Part shown: piece by piece, positions 8,092 through 16,446 of the stretch | How positions within the stretch are numbered: position 1 is the first letter of the stretch | How the letters are laid out: each line of letters opens with the position of its first letter | Assembly: GCF_004363315.1 (NCBI RefSeq) | Contig: NZ_SNYL01000003.1 | Location: forward strand, 33,342-97,341 | DNA: 64,000 nucleotides | Direction of reading: 5' to 3' | From: Tepidicella xavieri | GTDB lineage: Bacteria; Pseudomonadota; Gammaproteobacteria; Burkholderiales; Burkholderiaceae_C | Program-made: the position numbers and the translations under genes | The notes under the pieces: model-generated | The model's database searches: none | What the model saw: the letters and a program-made list of their open reading frames with translations, nothing else | Told to the model about the DNA's origin: nothing

Positions 8092-10263
8092 ATGCTCAAA
8101 CACTGGCTTCGTTTCTGCTTGGCCCTGCTCATGGCCGCAGGCGGTGCTCATGCCCAGGCGGTGATTTCTCCGCCCGTGCAGAGCGAGTATTCGCGCGCCG
8201 AACTGCTGGTGCATGCCCCCAACGGGGTGACCCCGGGCCAGCCGCTCTGGCTGGGGTTGCAGATCACCCACGCCCCGGACTGGCACACGTACTGGAAGAA
8301 CCCGGGGGATTCCGGCTTGCCCACCGAGCTCGAATGGCAATTGCCGGTGGGGGTGACGCCGGGGGAAATTCAGTGGCCCACGCCCCGCAAGTTCCCCCTG
8401 GGCGATCTGGCGAACTATGGCTACGACGGCACGGTGCTGCTGCCGGTGCCGCTGCGCGTCGGGGCGGACTTTCAAGGCACGGCGTTGGAAGCCGAGGTGT
8501 TGGCAACCTGGCTGATCTGCCGCAAGGAGTGCATCCCGGAAGAAGCGGCGTTCCGCATCCGGCTGCCGGCACAGGCGTCCTGGGTGGCGCACGCCACGGC
8601 GTTTGAACAGGCCTGGAACGCCGCGCCGACCGACCAGCCGGCAGCCGACAGCCTGTTGCAGGCCAACGGCGAGCGGCTGCACATCCGCTTGAACGGCTTG
8701 CCTGCCGACTGGCGTGGCCGGGCGCTGGAGTTCTTCCCCGAAGCCGCCGGGCTGATCGAGCCGGGATCGGCCTGGACACAACGCTGGGAAGGCGAGTCCT
8801 GGCAGGCCGAGGTGCCCCTGTCGCGCTTCCGGGCCGACAGCCCGGCCCGCGTGGCCCTGGTGGTGGCGCCCGCCGATGCGCCTGGCCAAGGCCCGGGGCT
8901 GCGCGGGGTGCGCATGGAGGTGCCGGTGCCCGAGGGCTGGCCCCCGGTGGCGGCCCCCGCCGGGCCGGGTGCCTCGGCCGCTTTGCAAGCGGCCTTGGCC
9001 GAGAATGCGGCACGCGCGGCGGCAGCCAGCGGGGCGGCCAGCGGCCCATCGCTGACCCTGTGGGCCGCGCTGCTGGGCGCCTTGGTCGGCGGCATGATCC
9101 TCAACCTCATGCCCTGTGTGTTCCCGGTATTGGCCATCAAGGTGTTGGCTTTTTCGCAACACGGCAATCAGCTGCGCGCCCACCGCATCGGTGGGTTGGC
9201 GTACACGGCCGGGGTGGTCTTGTCGTTCATGGCCTTGGGCGGCGTGCTGCTCGCGCTGCGCGCTGCGGGTGAGCAATTGGGCTGGGGCTTTCAACTGCAG
9301 AACCCGGCCGTCGTGGCGGCGCTGGCCGTGCTGTTCACCGTGATCGGCCTCAATCTGGCGGGCCTGTTCGAATTTGGTCGTCTGGTGCCCAGCGCCGTGG
9401 CCAGCCTGCAAGCCAAAAACCCCACCGCCGACGCATTTCTCACCGGCGTGTTGGCCACGGCAATCGCGTCGCCCTGCACAGCGCCTTTCATGGGGGCTTC
9501 GCTGGGGCTGGCGGTCACTCTGCCGGCGGGGCAGGCCTTGGCCGTCTTTGGCGCGCTGGGCCTGGGGATGGCCCTGCCGTATCTGGCCGCCAGCTGGGTG
9601 CCGGCGGTGGCCCGCGCTCTGCCACGCCCCGGCCCCTGGATGGAGACCTTCCGCCAACTCATGGCCTTCCCGATGTTTGCCACGGTGGTTTGGCTGCTGT
9701 GGGTCTTGGGCCAGCAAAGTGGCATTGACGGCGCTGCGGCGCTGCTCATGATGCTGGTGGTGCTGGCCTTGCTGATCTGGGCGTTGGGGCGGGGGGGGCG
9801 GGTGCGCACCGTGCTCGGCGCCCTCTCGGCCCTGGGCCTGGGCTGGCTGCTGTGGGCGGCAGGCCCTTATGTGACGCGGGTGCAAGACGCCTCGGCCACC
9901 GCCACGCCCACGGCCATCGAAGGGTTGGCCTGGGAAGCCTGGAGTCCGCAGCGCGAGGCGCAACTGCTGGCCGAAGGGCGCGCCGTCTTCGTGGACTACA
10001 CCGCGGCGTGGTGCGTCACCTGCCAATACAACAAGCGCACGGTCCTCAACCATCCCCAGGTGCTCGATGCATTCGCTCAGCAGCAGGTGGTGCTGCTGCG
10101 GGCCGATTGGACCCGGCGCGACCCGGTCATTTCGGCATCGCTGGCGGCGCTGGGCCGCAGTAGCATCCCGGTTTATGTGCTGCGCCGCGCCGGCCAGCCA
10201 CCGCAGGTGCTTTCGGAAATCCTCACGGTCGAGGAGGTGCGTTCGGCCGTTTTGTCTCTCTAA
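8092..10263 (+). CDS. DsbD/ScsB-like thiol:disulfide reductase
   Basis: A 723-residue inner-membrane protein that would carry electrons from cytoplasmic thioredoxin to periplasmic thiol proteins. Order of parts: signal peptide [21 protein letters not shown]; a large periplasmic N-terminal domain with the cysteine pair in [11 protein letters not shown]; a membrane domain of about eight segments with the redox cysteines in LNLMPCVFP and IASPCTAPF; and a C-terminal thioredoxin fold with CVTC at about residues 641-644. The extended N-terminal domain resembles the ScsB/CcdA-fusion branch rather than enteric DsbD. ATG 8092 gives a clean signal peptide; a GTG seven codons earlier is less likely. A periplasmic redoxin gene follows 14 bases after its stop. 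Confidence 0.9.
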   Translation: MLKHWLRFCLALLMAAGGAHAQAVISPPVQSEYSRAELLVHAPNGVTPGQPLWLGLQITHAPDWHTYWKNPGDSGLPTELEWQLPVGVTPGEIQWPTPRKFPLGDLANYGYDGTVLLPVPLRVGADFQGTALEAEVLATWLICRKECIPEEAAFRIRLPAQASWVAHATAFEQAWNAAPTDQPAADSLLQANGERLHIRLNGLPADWRGRALEFFPEAAGLIEPGSAWTQRWEGESWQAEVPLSRFRADSPARVALVVAPADAPGQGPGLRGVRMEVPVPEGWPPVAAPAGPGASAALQAALAENAARAAAASGAASGPSLTLWAALLGALVGGMILNLMPCVFPVLAIKVLAFSQHGNQLRAHRIGGLAYTAGVVLSFMALGGVLLALRAAGEQLGWGFQLQNPAVVAALAVLFTVIGLNLAGLFEFGRLVPSAVASLQAKNPTADAFLTGVLATAIASPCTAPFMGASLGLAVTLPAGQALAVFGALGLGMALPYLAASWVPAVARALPRPGPWMETFRQLMAFPMFATVVWLLWVLGQQSGIDGAAALLMMLVVLALLIWALGRGGRVRTVLGALSALGLGWLLWAAGPYVTRVQDASATATPTAIEGLAWEAWSPQREAQLLAEGRAVFVDYTAAWCVTCQYNKRTVLNHPQVLDAFAQQQVVLLRADWTRRDPVISASLAALGRSSIPVYVLRRAGQPPQVLSEILTVEEVRSAVLSL

Positions 10264-10277
10264 CAAGGAGTACCGCC

Positions 10278-10895
10278 ATGCAACGACGTGTGTTTTCCCT
10301 GGGCCTGATGAGCACCGCCGCTGCCCCGCTGTGGTGGAGCCAGCCCGCCTGGGCCGCCCAGATTGGACAGGCCGCGCCCGCCTTCAGCCTGAGCGATACG
10401 CAAGGCCGCCGCGTGAGCCTGGCCGATTTCAAAGGCCGACCCGTCGTGCTGGAATGGCTCAACCCCGGCTGCCCGTTCGTGCGCAAACACTATCAAGGCA
10501 ATATGCAAGGGTTGCAGCGGGAATACACCGGCCGGGGCGTGGCATGGTTGGCCATCAACTCCACCGAGCCGGCCAGCGTGGACTACATGGCCCCGGCAAC
10601 CTTGGCGCAATGGATGCGCGAGCAGCAGGCCGCAGCCACGGCCGTGCTGATGGACGAGGACGGCCGCACCGGCCGTGCCTACGGTGCCCGTGTGACCCCC
10701 CACATGTACATCATCGATGCCGAAGGCATGCTGCGCTACGCGGGGGCGATCGACAGCATCCCCTCGGCCCGCGTGAGTGACATCGAGCGGGCCACCAACT
10801 ACGTGCGCCAAGGCCTGGACGAACTGCTGGCCGGCCGGCCGCTGAGCGTCAGCACCAACCAGCCCTACGGCTGCACCATCAAGTACAAGGCCTGA
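10278..10895 (+). CDS. Secreted thioredoxin-fold redoxin
   Basis: A 205-residue protein with an N-terminal export signal ending near PAWAAQ. The thioredoxin fold has a single peroxidatic-type cysteine, about C65 in [11 protein letters not shown], in place of CxxC, and a second cysteine near the C-terminus, about C199 in YGCTIKY. That arrangement is seen in AhpC/TSA-like redoxins and suggests an inter-strand or two-site disulfide. It follows the DsbD-like reductase by 14 bases, with AAGGAG at 10265-10270 as ribosome site, so the membrane reductase is its likely electron donor. Function as a periplasmic peroxidase or thiol reductase is inference. Confidence 0.85.
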   Translation: MQRRVFSLGLMSTAAAPLWWSQPAWAAQIGQAAPAFSLSDTQGRRVSLADFKGRPVVLEWLNPGCPFVRKHYQGNMQGLQREYTGRGVAWLAINSTEPASVDYMAPATLAQWMREQQAAATAVLMDEDGRTGRAYGARVTPHMYIIDAEGMLRYAGAIDSIPSARVSDIERATNYVRQGLDELLAGRPLSVSTNQPYGCTIKYKA

Positions 10896-10897
10896 CG

Positions 10898-11290
10898 GTG
10901 CGCCGCATCGGATTCGTGCTGGCGCTGCTCATCGGGCTGAGTGCTTGCACCCGCCCCCCGGAGGACTGGCGGGTGTCGCTGGAGGAAGGCCGCGCCCTGC
11001 TCGAAAGCGGCCAGGCGCTGGTGTTCGACATCCGCGAACCCCAGGAACATGCCACCGGGGTGGCCGCGGGTACCGTGCTGCTGCCCATGTCGCAATGGAA
11101 CCAGCGGCTCGGCGAGATTCCCCGCGACGCCGACCGCCCGGTGCTGCTGATCTGCAACACCCAAAACCGTTCGGCCAAAGCGGTGCAAGCCCTGCGGGAA
11201 GCGGGCTGGCACGATGTGCGTTACATCCACGGCGGCATGAGCGAGTGGGCGCGGCGCGGCTGGCCCATGGGGCCCCCATCGGAGCGCTGA
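10898..11290 (+). CDS. Rhodanese-domain lipoprotein
   Basis: A 130-residue protein with a lipoprotein signal (lipobox LSAC, Cys at about residue 17) and one rhodanese domain. The active-site cysteine is about residue 86 in [13 protein letters not shown]. Rhodaneses move sulfane sulfur or act on phosphate-like groups; exported single-domain forms often work in sulfur or redox handling. The GTG start at 10898 lies two bases after the redoxin stop, so it belongs to the same operon as the DsbD-like protein and the redoxin. Confidence 0.85.
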   Translation: MRRIGFVLALLIGLSACTRPPEDWRVSLEEGRALLESGQALVFDIREPQEHATGVAAGTVLLPMSQWNQRLGEIPRDADRPVLLICNTQNRSAKAVQALREAGWHDVRYIHGGMSEWARRGWPMGPPSER

Positions 11291-11323
11291 CAATCTCCCT
11301 CTGCCTAGTCGTACACTGCGCCC

Positions 11324-11803
11324 ATGATCGACGACGCCACCCTGCACACCATCCTGTCCACCTGCCGCACCCTGGCGGTGGTGGGCCTGTCACCCCAAGC
11401 CGATCGCCCCAGCCATGGGGTGGCCCGCTACATGCAGTCGCACGGCTATCGCATCGTGCCGGTCAACCCGCTGGTGGCCCGCGAAGGCGGGCGCATTCTG
11501 GGCGAGCCGTGCCATGCCAGCCTGCCGGATGCCGCTCGCGCATTGGCCGCCGAGGGACTGCGCATCGATCTGGTGGACTGTTTTCGCAAGAGCGAAGACA
11601 TCCCTCCCCTGGCCGAAGACGCCATCGCCGTGGGGGCGCGTTGTCTGTGGATGCAGCTCGGCGTGTCCCACGCCCAGGCCGCCGATCGGGCGCAAGCAGC
11701 CGGTCTGCGGGTGGTGCAAGACCGCTGCATCAAGATCGAACACGCCCGCTGGATGGCCAGCCGCGCGCCCCAGGCAGAGGCCCTGCGACAATCGGGGGCA
11801 TGA
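11324..11803 (+). CDS. CoA-binding domain protein
   Basis: A 159-residue Rossmann-fold protein of the CoA_binding_2 (YccU-like) type: [21 protein letters not shown] at the start (nucleotide-binding loop), IVPVNP, then LWMQLGVSH and a C-terminal [11 protein letters not shown]. Members bind CoA and have no firmly assigned reaction. Its stop overlaps the hemE start in ATGA, which suggests translational coupling with haem synthesis, though a functional link is not established. Confidence 0.85.
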   Translation: MIDDATLHTILSTCRTLAVVGLSPQADRPSHGVARYMQSHGYRIVPVNPLVAREGGRILGEPCHASLPDAARALAAEGLRIDLVDCFRKSEDIPPLAEDAIAVGARCLWMQLGVSHAQAADRAQAAGLRVVQDRCIKIEHARWMASRAPQAEALRQSGA

Positions 11804-12918
11804 GCACGACCTTCGCCCCCCTGCGCAACGACACTTTTTTGCGCGCCTGCCTGCGCCAGGCCACCGAGTACACACCGATCTGGCTGATGCGCCAAGCGGG
11901 GCGCTACCTGCCCGAATACTGCGCCACCCGGGCACGGGCCGGCTCGTTCATGGGCCTGGCCACCAATGTCGATTTCGCCACCGAGGTGACGCTGCAACCC
12001 CTGGAACGCTATGCGCTGGATGCGGCGATTCTGTTCTCCGACATCTTGACCGTACCCGATGCGATGGGGCTGGGCCTGTCGTTCCAGCAAGGTGAGGGGC
12101 CGCGTTTCGAACGCACCGTGCGCACCGAAGCGGACGTGGCCGCGCTGACCGTGCCCGACATGGAGCGGCTGCGCTATGTGTTCGACGCTGTCACCTCCAT
12201 CCGGCGGGCCTTGAATGGGCGCGTGCCGCTGATCGGTTTTTCTGGCAGCCCCTGGACACTGGCCTGCTACATGGTCGAAGGCGGCGGCAGCGACGATTAC
12301 CGGCTGGTGAAAACCCTGATGTATCAGCGCCCCGACCTGATGCACCGCTTGCTCGCCATCAATGCCGATGCGGTGGCCTTGTATCTGCGGCATCAGATCG
12401 AAGCCGGTGCGCAGGCCGTGATGATTTTCGACAGCTGGGGCGGGGTGCTGGCCGACGGCTGCTTCCAGACGTTCAGCCTGGCCTACACCCAGCGGGTGCT
12501 GGCCCAACTGCCGCAAACGCATGCCGGGCAGCGCATTCCGCGCATCGTGTTCACCAAAGGCGGCGCCTTGTGGCTGAGCGACATGAACACGCTGGACTGC
12601 GACGTGCTGGGGCTGGACTGGACCGCCCACCTGGGCCGGGCCCGGGCGGCCGTCGGCGGCGAACCCGGTACCCCCGGCAAGGCCCTGCAAGGCAATCTGG
12701 ACCCCAACGTGCTGTTCGCTAACCCCGAGCAGGTGGCCGCCGAAGCGGTGCAAGTGCTGGAGCGCTTTGGGGCGCCCCATACCGACCCGCAGACTTGCGG
12801 CCCCACCCACATCTTCAACCTGGGGCACGGCATCAGCCAATACACCCCGCCCGAGCATGTGCACGCTTTGGTCGAAACCGTGCATGCCCACTCCCGGCGC
12901 ATGCGGCAGACGGCTTGA
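11800..12918 (+). CDS. hemE: Uroporphyrinogen decarboxylase
   Basis: A 372-residue cytoplasmic enzyme that decarboxylates the four acetate side chains of uroporphyrinogen III to give coproporphyrinogen III. Seen: the N-terminal signature [14 protein letters not shown], the substrate-pocket aspartate in [32 protein letters not shown] and the C-terminal [16 protein letters not shown]. Length is normal for the family. The ATG overlaps the stop of the CoA-binding gene. A strong hairpin followed by six Ts at 12999-13035 probably ends this transcript. Confidence 0.96.
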   Translation: MSTTFAPLRNDTFLRACLRQATEYTPIWLMRQAGRYLPEYCATRARAGSFMGLATNVDFATEVTLQPLERYALDAAILFSDILTVPDAMGLGLSFQQGEGPRFERTVRTEADVAALTVPDMERLRYVFDAVTSIRRALNGRVPLIGFSGSPWTLACYMVEGGGSDDYRLVKTLMYQRPDLMHRLLAINADAVALYLRHQIEAGAQAVMIFDSWGGVLADGCFQTFSLAYTQRVLAQLPQTHAGQRIPRIVFTKGGALWLSDMNTLDCDVLGLDWTAHLGRARAAVGGEPGTPGKALQGNLDPNVLFANPEQVAAEAVQVLERFGAPHTDPQTCGPTHIFNLGHGISQYTPPEHVHALVETVHAHSRRMRQTA

Positions 12919-12998
12919 TCCCCGGGGCGCGGATGCGTCGCTTTAGCACAAAAACAGGGCTTCGAGGCGGCGACGCACCGGGTTTATGCACAAAATGT

Positions 12999-13035
12999 GG
13001 TGTGCAGCGCAGCATCGGTGCACGCCGTGTTTTTT
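12999..13035 (+). terminator. Intrinsic terminator after hemE
   Basis: GGTGTGCA at 12999-13006 pairs with TGCACGCC at 13019-13026 over eight base pairs including one G-U, around a 12-base loop. Three bases (GTG) separate the stem from six Ts at 13030-13035. The position, 80 bases after the hemE stop, fits the end of the redox-CoA-hemE run. Confidence 0.7.
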
Positions 13036-13077
13036 GCCCTTAAGCGCCTCCACGCAGATCGCAAGTCATTGATTTTA

Positions 13078-13115
13078 TTAGACATGCTCCGTTGCACATT
13101 TTCTGAGCAGTCTAA
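13078..13115. promoter_or_regulatory. Inverted repeat upstream of priA
   Basis: TTAGACATGCTC at 13078-13089 is matched by GAGCAGTCTAA at 13105-13115, giving 11 paired positions with one unpaired A and a 15-base spacer. No T-run follows, so it looks more like a protein-binding site or leader structure than a terminator. Confidence 0.5.
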
Positions 13116-13129
13116 TCAAGGCCTTGATT
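13114..13129. promoter_or_regulatory. Perfect 16-bp palindrome upstream of priA
   Basis: AATCAAGGCCTTGATT is a perfect palindrome with no spacer. It abuts the inverted repeat on its left and lies 113 bases before the priA ATG. An operator for a dimeric repressor is a plausible reading; no known regulator motif was recognised. Confidence 0.5.
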
Positions 13130-13170
13130 TTCAAGCCCTTGCGCGACGGATTCAAGCACTATCAACAAAG

Positions 13171-13179
13171 TTATCCACA
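13171..13179 (+). promoter_or_regulatory. DnaA box (TTATCCACA)
   Basis: An exact match to the high-affinity DnaA box TTATCCACA, 62 bases before the start of priA. No second exact box was noticed nearby and there is no dnaA or dnaN gene here, so it is more likely a regulatory or titration site than an origin. Confidence 0.6.
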
Positions 13180-13241
13180 GAAACCTTGAGCAAGTCAGAC
13201 AAGCCACGGCGAATCAATGACTTATCGGTTTTTTCACCAAA

Positions 13242-15350
13242 ATGAGTGAACTTCGGGCGCCAAATTTGCTCGCGTGGGTCGATGTGGTGGTGACGGCCCC
13301 GGCCCACAGTGGCCTAGGGGAAACCCTGACCTATCGCTGTGAGCAAGCACTCACACCGGGAACCCTGGTTCGGGTGCCCATGGGCCGGCGGGAAACCCTG
13401 GGGCTGGTATGGGCGGTGCGCGATCACCCACCCGAAGGCCTGCAGCCGGCACAAACCCGGCCTGTGACCGCGGTGCTCGACGCCCTGCCCCCCTTGAATG
13501 CCCGGTGGCGCGAATTGGTGGCTTTCGCGGCACGGTACTACCAACGTGCGCTGGGCGAGGTGGCGCTGGCCGCCCTGCCACCCGCCTTGCGGGACCTCAC
13601 GCCCGAACAGCTCGGCCGTCGTTTGAAAAAAACCCAGCCAGAAACACCCACTGCCGTCTCTGCCTCCGCCTTGGCCCCGCTCAGCCCAGACCAGGCCCAA
13701 GCCTTGGCCGATTTGCAGGGCGAATCCCGCCCGGTGCTGCTGTACGGGACCACCGGCAGCGGCAAGACCGAGGTGTACCTGCGCGCCGCCCAGCGCCTGC
13801 TGGAGGAAGACCCCGAGGCCCAGGTGCTGGTGATGGTGCCGGAGATCAACCTCACGCCCCAGTTGGAAGCGCGCCTGCGGGAGCGCTTTGCGGCTCACGC
13901 CCTGGTCACGCTGCACAGCGGTCTCACCCCGGCCCAGCGCCTCAAGCACTGGATCGCCGCCCACCTGGGGCAGGCGCGCATCGTGCTGGGCACGCGCATG
14001 GCCATTTTTGCCAGCCTGCCGCGGCTGCGCCTGATCGTGGTGGACGAGGAGCATGACCCGAGCTACAAGAGCCAGGAAGGCGCGCGCTATTCGGCCCGGG
14101 ATCTGGCGGTGTACCGTGCCCGGCTGGAGTCGGCCCATGCGCCGTGCCAAGTGCTGCTGGGATCGGCCACCCCGTCGCTGGAAAGCTGGCATGCGGCCGA
14201 GCAAGGCCGCTACCGGCGGCTGGCGATGCCGAGCCGCATCGGCGGCGGTGCCTTGCCCCGGCTGCGGCTGGTGGACATGAACCAGCAACCCAGACACACG
14301 GTGATCGCCCCCGCGCTGCTGCAGGCGATGGCCGATCGCGCCGCTCGCGGCGAGCAAAGCCTGGTGCTGCTCAACCGGCGGGGCTACGCGCCCGTGCTGG
14401 CCTGCCACGACTGCGGATGGAAAAGCGATTGCCCGCACTGCAGCGCCCATGCGGTGTTTCACAAGATCGACCGCACCCTGCGCTGCCACCACTGCGGCCA
14501 CACCACGCGCGTGCCACGCGCCTGCCCAGAATGCGGCAACCTCGACATCACTCCTTTGGGGCGGGGCACCGAGCAGATCGAGGAGCAGCTCACCGGCCTG
14601 CTGGCCGACGCCCGCCGGCCCGACGGGCAACCGGTGCGCGTGGCCCGGCTGGACGCCGACACCACCCGCGCCAAGGGCAGCCTGGAAAGCCAGCTGGCCG
14701 GCATGCACAGCGGTGAGGTGGATGTGCTGGTGGGCACCCAGATGGTGGCCAAGGGGCATGATTTCCGTCGCATCACACTGGTGGCCAGCCTCAACACCGA
14801 CAGCGGCCTGTTTGCCAGCGACTACCGGGCCCCGGAACGCCTGTTCGCCCTGCTGATGCAGGCCGCGGGCCGGGCCGGCCGAGACGCCGCTTTCGTGGCC
14901 GAACAGGGCAGCCAAGTGGAACTGTGGGTGCAGACCTGGTACCCCCAGCACCCACTCTTTGCCGCGCTGGCCCGCCACGACTATCCGGCATTCGCCGCAC
15001 AGCAGCTCGAAGAGCGCGCCTCGGCCCAGATGCCTCCCTACGGCCATCAGGCCCTGGTTCGCGCCGAAGCCCGCACCCAACCAGCGGCGCAAGCCTGGCT
15101 GCGCCTGGCCGCCGAAGCCGGCGCGGGCCTGCCCGGGCACGAGCGGCTCACCCTCTACCCGGCCGTGCCCATGGCCATCCAGCGCGTGGCCAATGTGGAG
15201 CGGGCGCAAATGCTGATCGAAAGCCCATCGCGCCCGGCGCTGCAAGCCTTCCTCGCTGCTTGGCAACCGGCCCTGCAGGCCTTGCGGGCGCACCCCGAAA
15301 CACACGGCTTGATCCGCTGGGCCATCGACGTCGATCCGTTGACGATCTGA
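13242..15350 (+). CDS. priA: Primosomal protein N' (replication restart helicase)
   Basis: A 702-residue superfamily 2 helicase that recognises stalled forks and D-loops and reloads the replisome. Seen: N-terminal fork-binding domain, Walker A GTTGSGKTEVYL, DEAH-type box VVDEEHDPSYKSQEG, the eight zinc-binding cysteines between CHDCGWKSDCPHC and CHHCG...CPECG, and helicase motifs VGTQMVAKGHDF and QAAGRAGR. No clear ribosome site precedes the ATG at 13242, which is unusual; the upstream region carries two inverted repeats and a DnaA box. The 3' end converges with the AEC carrier gene with an 11-base gap. Confidence 0.95.
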   Translation: MSELRAPNLLAWVDVVVTAPAHSGLGETLTYRCEQALTPGTLVRVPMGRRETLGLVWAVRDHPPEGLQPAQTRPVTAVLDALPPLNARWRELVAFAARYYQRALGEVALAALPPALRDLTPEQLGRRLKKTQPETPTAVSASALAPLSPDQAQALADLQGESRPVLLYGTTGSGKTEVYLRAAQRLLEEDPEAQVLVMVPEINLTPQLEARLRERFAAHALVTLHSGLTPAQRLKHWIAAHLGQARIVLGTRMAIFASLPRLRLIVVDEEHDPSYKSQEGARYSARDLAVYRARLESAHAPCQVLLGSATPSLESWHAAEQGRYRRLAMPSRIGGGALPRLRLVDMNQQPRHTVIAPALLQAMADRAARGEQSLVLLNRRGYAPVLACHDCGWKSDCPHCSAHAVFHKIDRTLRCHHCGHTTRVPRACPECGNLDITPLGRGTEQIEEQLTGLLADARRPDGQPVRVARLDADTTRAKGSLESQLAGMHSGEVDVLVGTQMVAKGHDFRRITLVASLNTDSGLFASDYRAPERLFALLMQAAGRAGRDAAFVAEQGSQVELWVQTWYPQHPLFAALARHDYPAFAAQQLEERASAQMPPYGHQALVRAEARTQPAAQAWLRLAAEAGAGLPGHERLTLYPAVPMAIQRVANVERAQMLIESPSRPALQAFLAAWQPALQALRAHPETHGLIRWAIDVDPLTI

Positions 15351-15361
15351 CGGCGCCGGGG

Positions 15362-16324
15362 TCAGCCTTTGAGCAAGGCCACGGCCCCAGAAAACGACAC
15401 GAAGGCCAGGGCCGTGGACACCAGAATGATGCGTGCGATGCGGCCATTGTCAGCGCCGAAACGCTCGGCGAGCATGGACACGTTGCTGGCGCTGGGGAGG
15501 GCCGCCACCAGCACCATCACCGTCAAGGCAAAGGGGTCCAGCGGCACCCCCAGCTGGATCGCCACCGACCCCGCCAGCAACACCAGCAAAGGGTGCAGCA
15601 ACAGTTTCATCAAGGCCACCGGCACATAATCGCTCCAGGGCATGGGGTGGTCGGCCTGCATTTGCGAGCGCGCCAACACCGCGCCGATGGTGAACAACGC
15701 CACCGGTGAAGCGGCATCGGCCAGCAGCCAGACCGTTTTTTCGATGGGTGCGGGCAAGGTGAGCTCGATCGCCGAAGCGGCAGCCCCCAAGATGATGGCC
15801 CAAGGCATGGGGTTGGCCAGCACGCCACGCAGCGCTTTGCCGGCGGCGGCCAGGGCGCCGCCATCGCGCTGGTCCAGCCGCGACAGCGCGATGCACAGGG
15901 AACTGGTGATCACCATGTCCACCACGATCAACACGATCACCGTGCCCACGCTTTCGGGCCCCATGAGCGCGGCCAGCAGGGGCACGCCCATGAACCCCGT
16001 GTTGGGAAATGCCGCGACCAGCGCGCCCAGTGCGCCGTCGTTCCAGCGAATGCGCCGGTTCAGGGTCATCGCCAGCGTGAAGGCCACCATGACCAACGCG
16101 CACAACAGATACACCCCGAAGACCGCCGCATCCAGCAGCTGCGCGATCGGCGTGGTGGACCCGAAGCGATACAGCATCGCTGGCAAGGCGAAGTACAGCA
16201 CGAAGGTGTTGAGCCCCGGGATGGCCTCCAGCGGCAGCCAACGGCGACGCGCCGCCACGAAGCCAGCCAGCACCAGCGCGAAGAACGGAAAGGTGACGAG
16301 AAGGACGGTGAGCACGGGCGACAT
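15362..16324 (-). CDS. AEC family transporter
   Basis: A 320-residue membrane protein with about ten hydrophobic segments in the auxin-efflux-carrier pattern: N-terminal VLLVTFPFFALVLAGF, FPNTGFMGVPLLAAL with the conserved Asn-Pro-type break in the middle, NPMPWAIILG and LLLHPLLVLLAG. Bacterial members move organic acids such as malate or malonate; the substrate here is unknown. The frame is open further upstream, but the ATG at 16324 gives the family N-terminus. It is transcribed toward priA and away from the Rep helicase gene. Confidence 0.87.
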   Translation of the reverse strand: MSPVLTVLLVTFPFFALVLAGFVAARRRWLPLEAIPGLNTFVLYFALPAMLYRFGSTTPIAQLLDAAVFGVYLLCALVMVAFTLAMTLNRRIRWNDGALGALVAAFPNTGFMGVPLLAALMGPESVGTVIVLIVVDMVITSSLCIALSRLDQRDGGALAAAGKALRGVLANPMPWAIILGAAASAIELTLPAPIEKTVWLLADAASPVALFTIGAVLARSQMQADHPMPWSDYVPVALMKLLLHPLLVLLAGSVAIQLGVPLDPFALTVMVLVAALPSASNVSMLAERFGADNGRIARIILVSTALAFVSFSGAVALLKG

Positions 16325-16446
16325 TGTCGCAGGCACGCCCAAGCGCTGCAGAAGGCGCCCACCTTCACACAGCGCCGCCTGACGCCTGGGCGACGCGAGC
16401 CTGCCACGGCCCGTTATCATCCCCGCTCCATGCGCAATGCCTGCCT

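Larger units (their letters stand above)
12919..13241. other. hemE-priA intergenic region
   Basis: A 323-base gap, markedly more AT-rich than its surroundings. In order it holds a wide stem (TGCGTCGC 12934-12941 with GCGACGCA 12970-12977), an intrinsic terminator at 12999-13035, two abutting inverted repeats at 13078-13115 and 13114-13129, and a consensus DnaA box at 13171-13179. An open frame from 12997 to 13245 crosses all of these and overlaps the priA start in ATGA, but it begins inside the terminator and resembles no family I know, so I do not call it a gene. Confidence 0.6.

Noticed and set aside
7948-10266. Minus-strand open frame of about 770 codons opposite the DsbD-like gene
   Set aside because: Antisense shadow; composition is Gln/His/Arg-rich as is typical of such shadows.
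12934-12977. Eight-base stem TGCGTCGC/GCGACGCA after hemE
   Set aside because: A 28-base loop and no T run; the later hairpin at 12999-13035 is a much better terminator.
13171-13179. Chromosomal replication origin
   Set aside because: A single DnaA box without dnaA, dnaN, or an array of boxes does not support an origin.
12997-13245. 82-codon frame ending in an ATGA overlap with priA
   Set aside because: It begins inside a strong terminator hairpin, has no ribosome site, and its translation resembles no family. The overlap with priA is noted in the intergenic entry.
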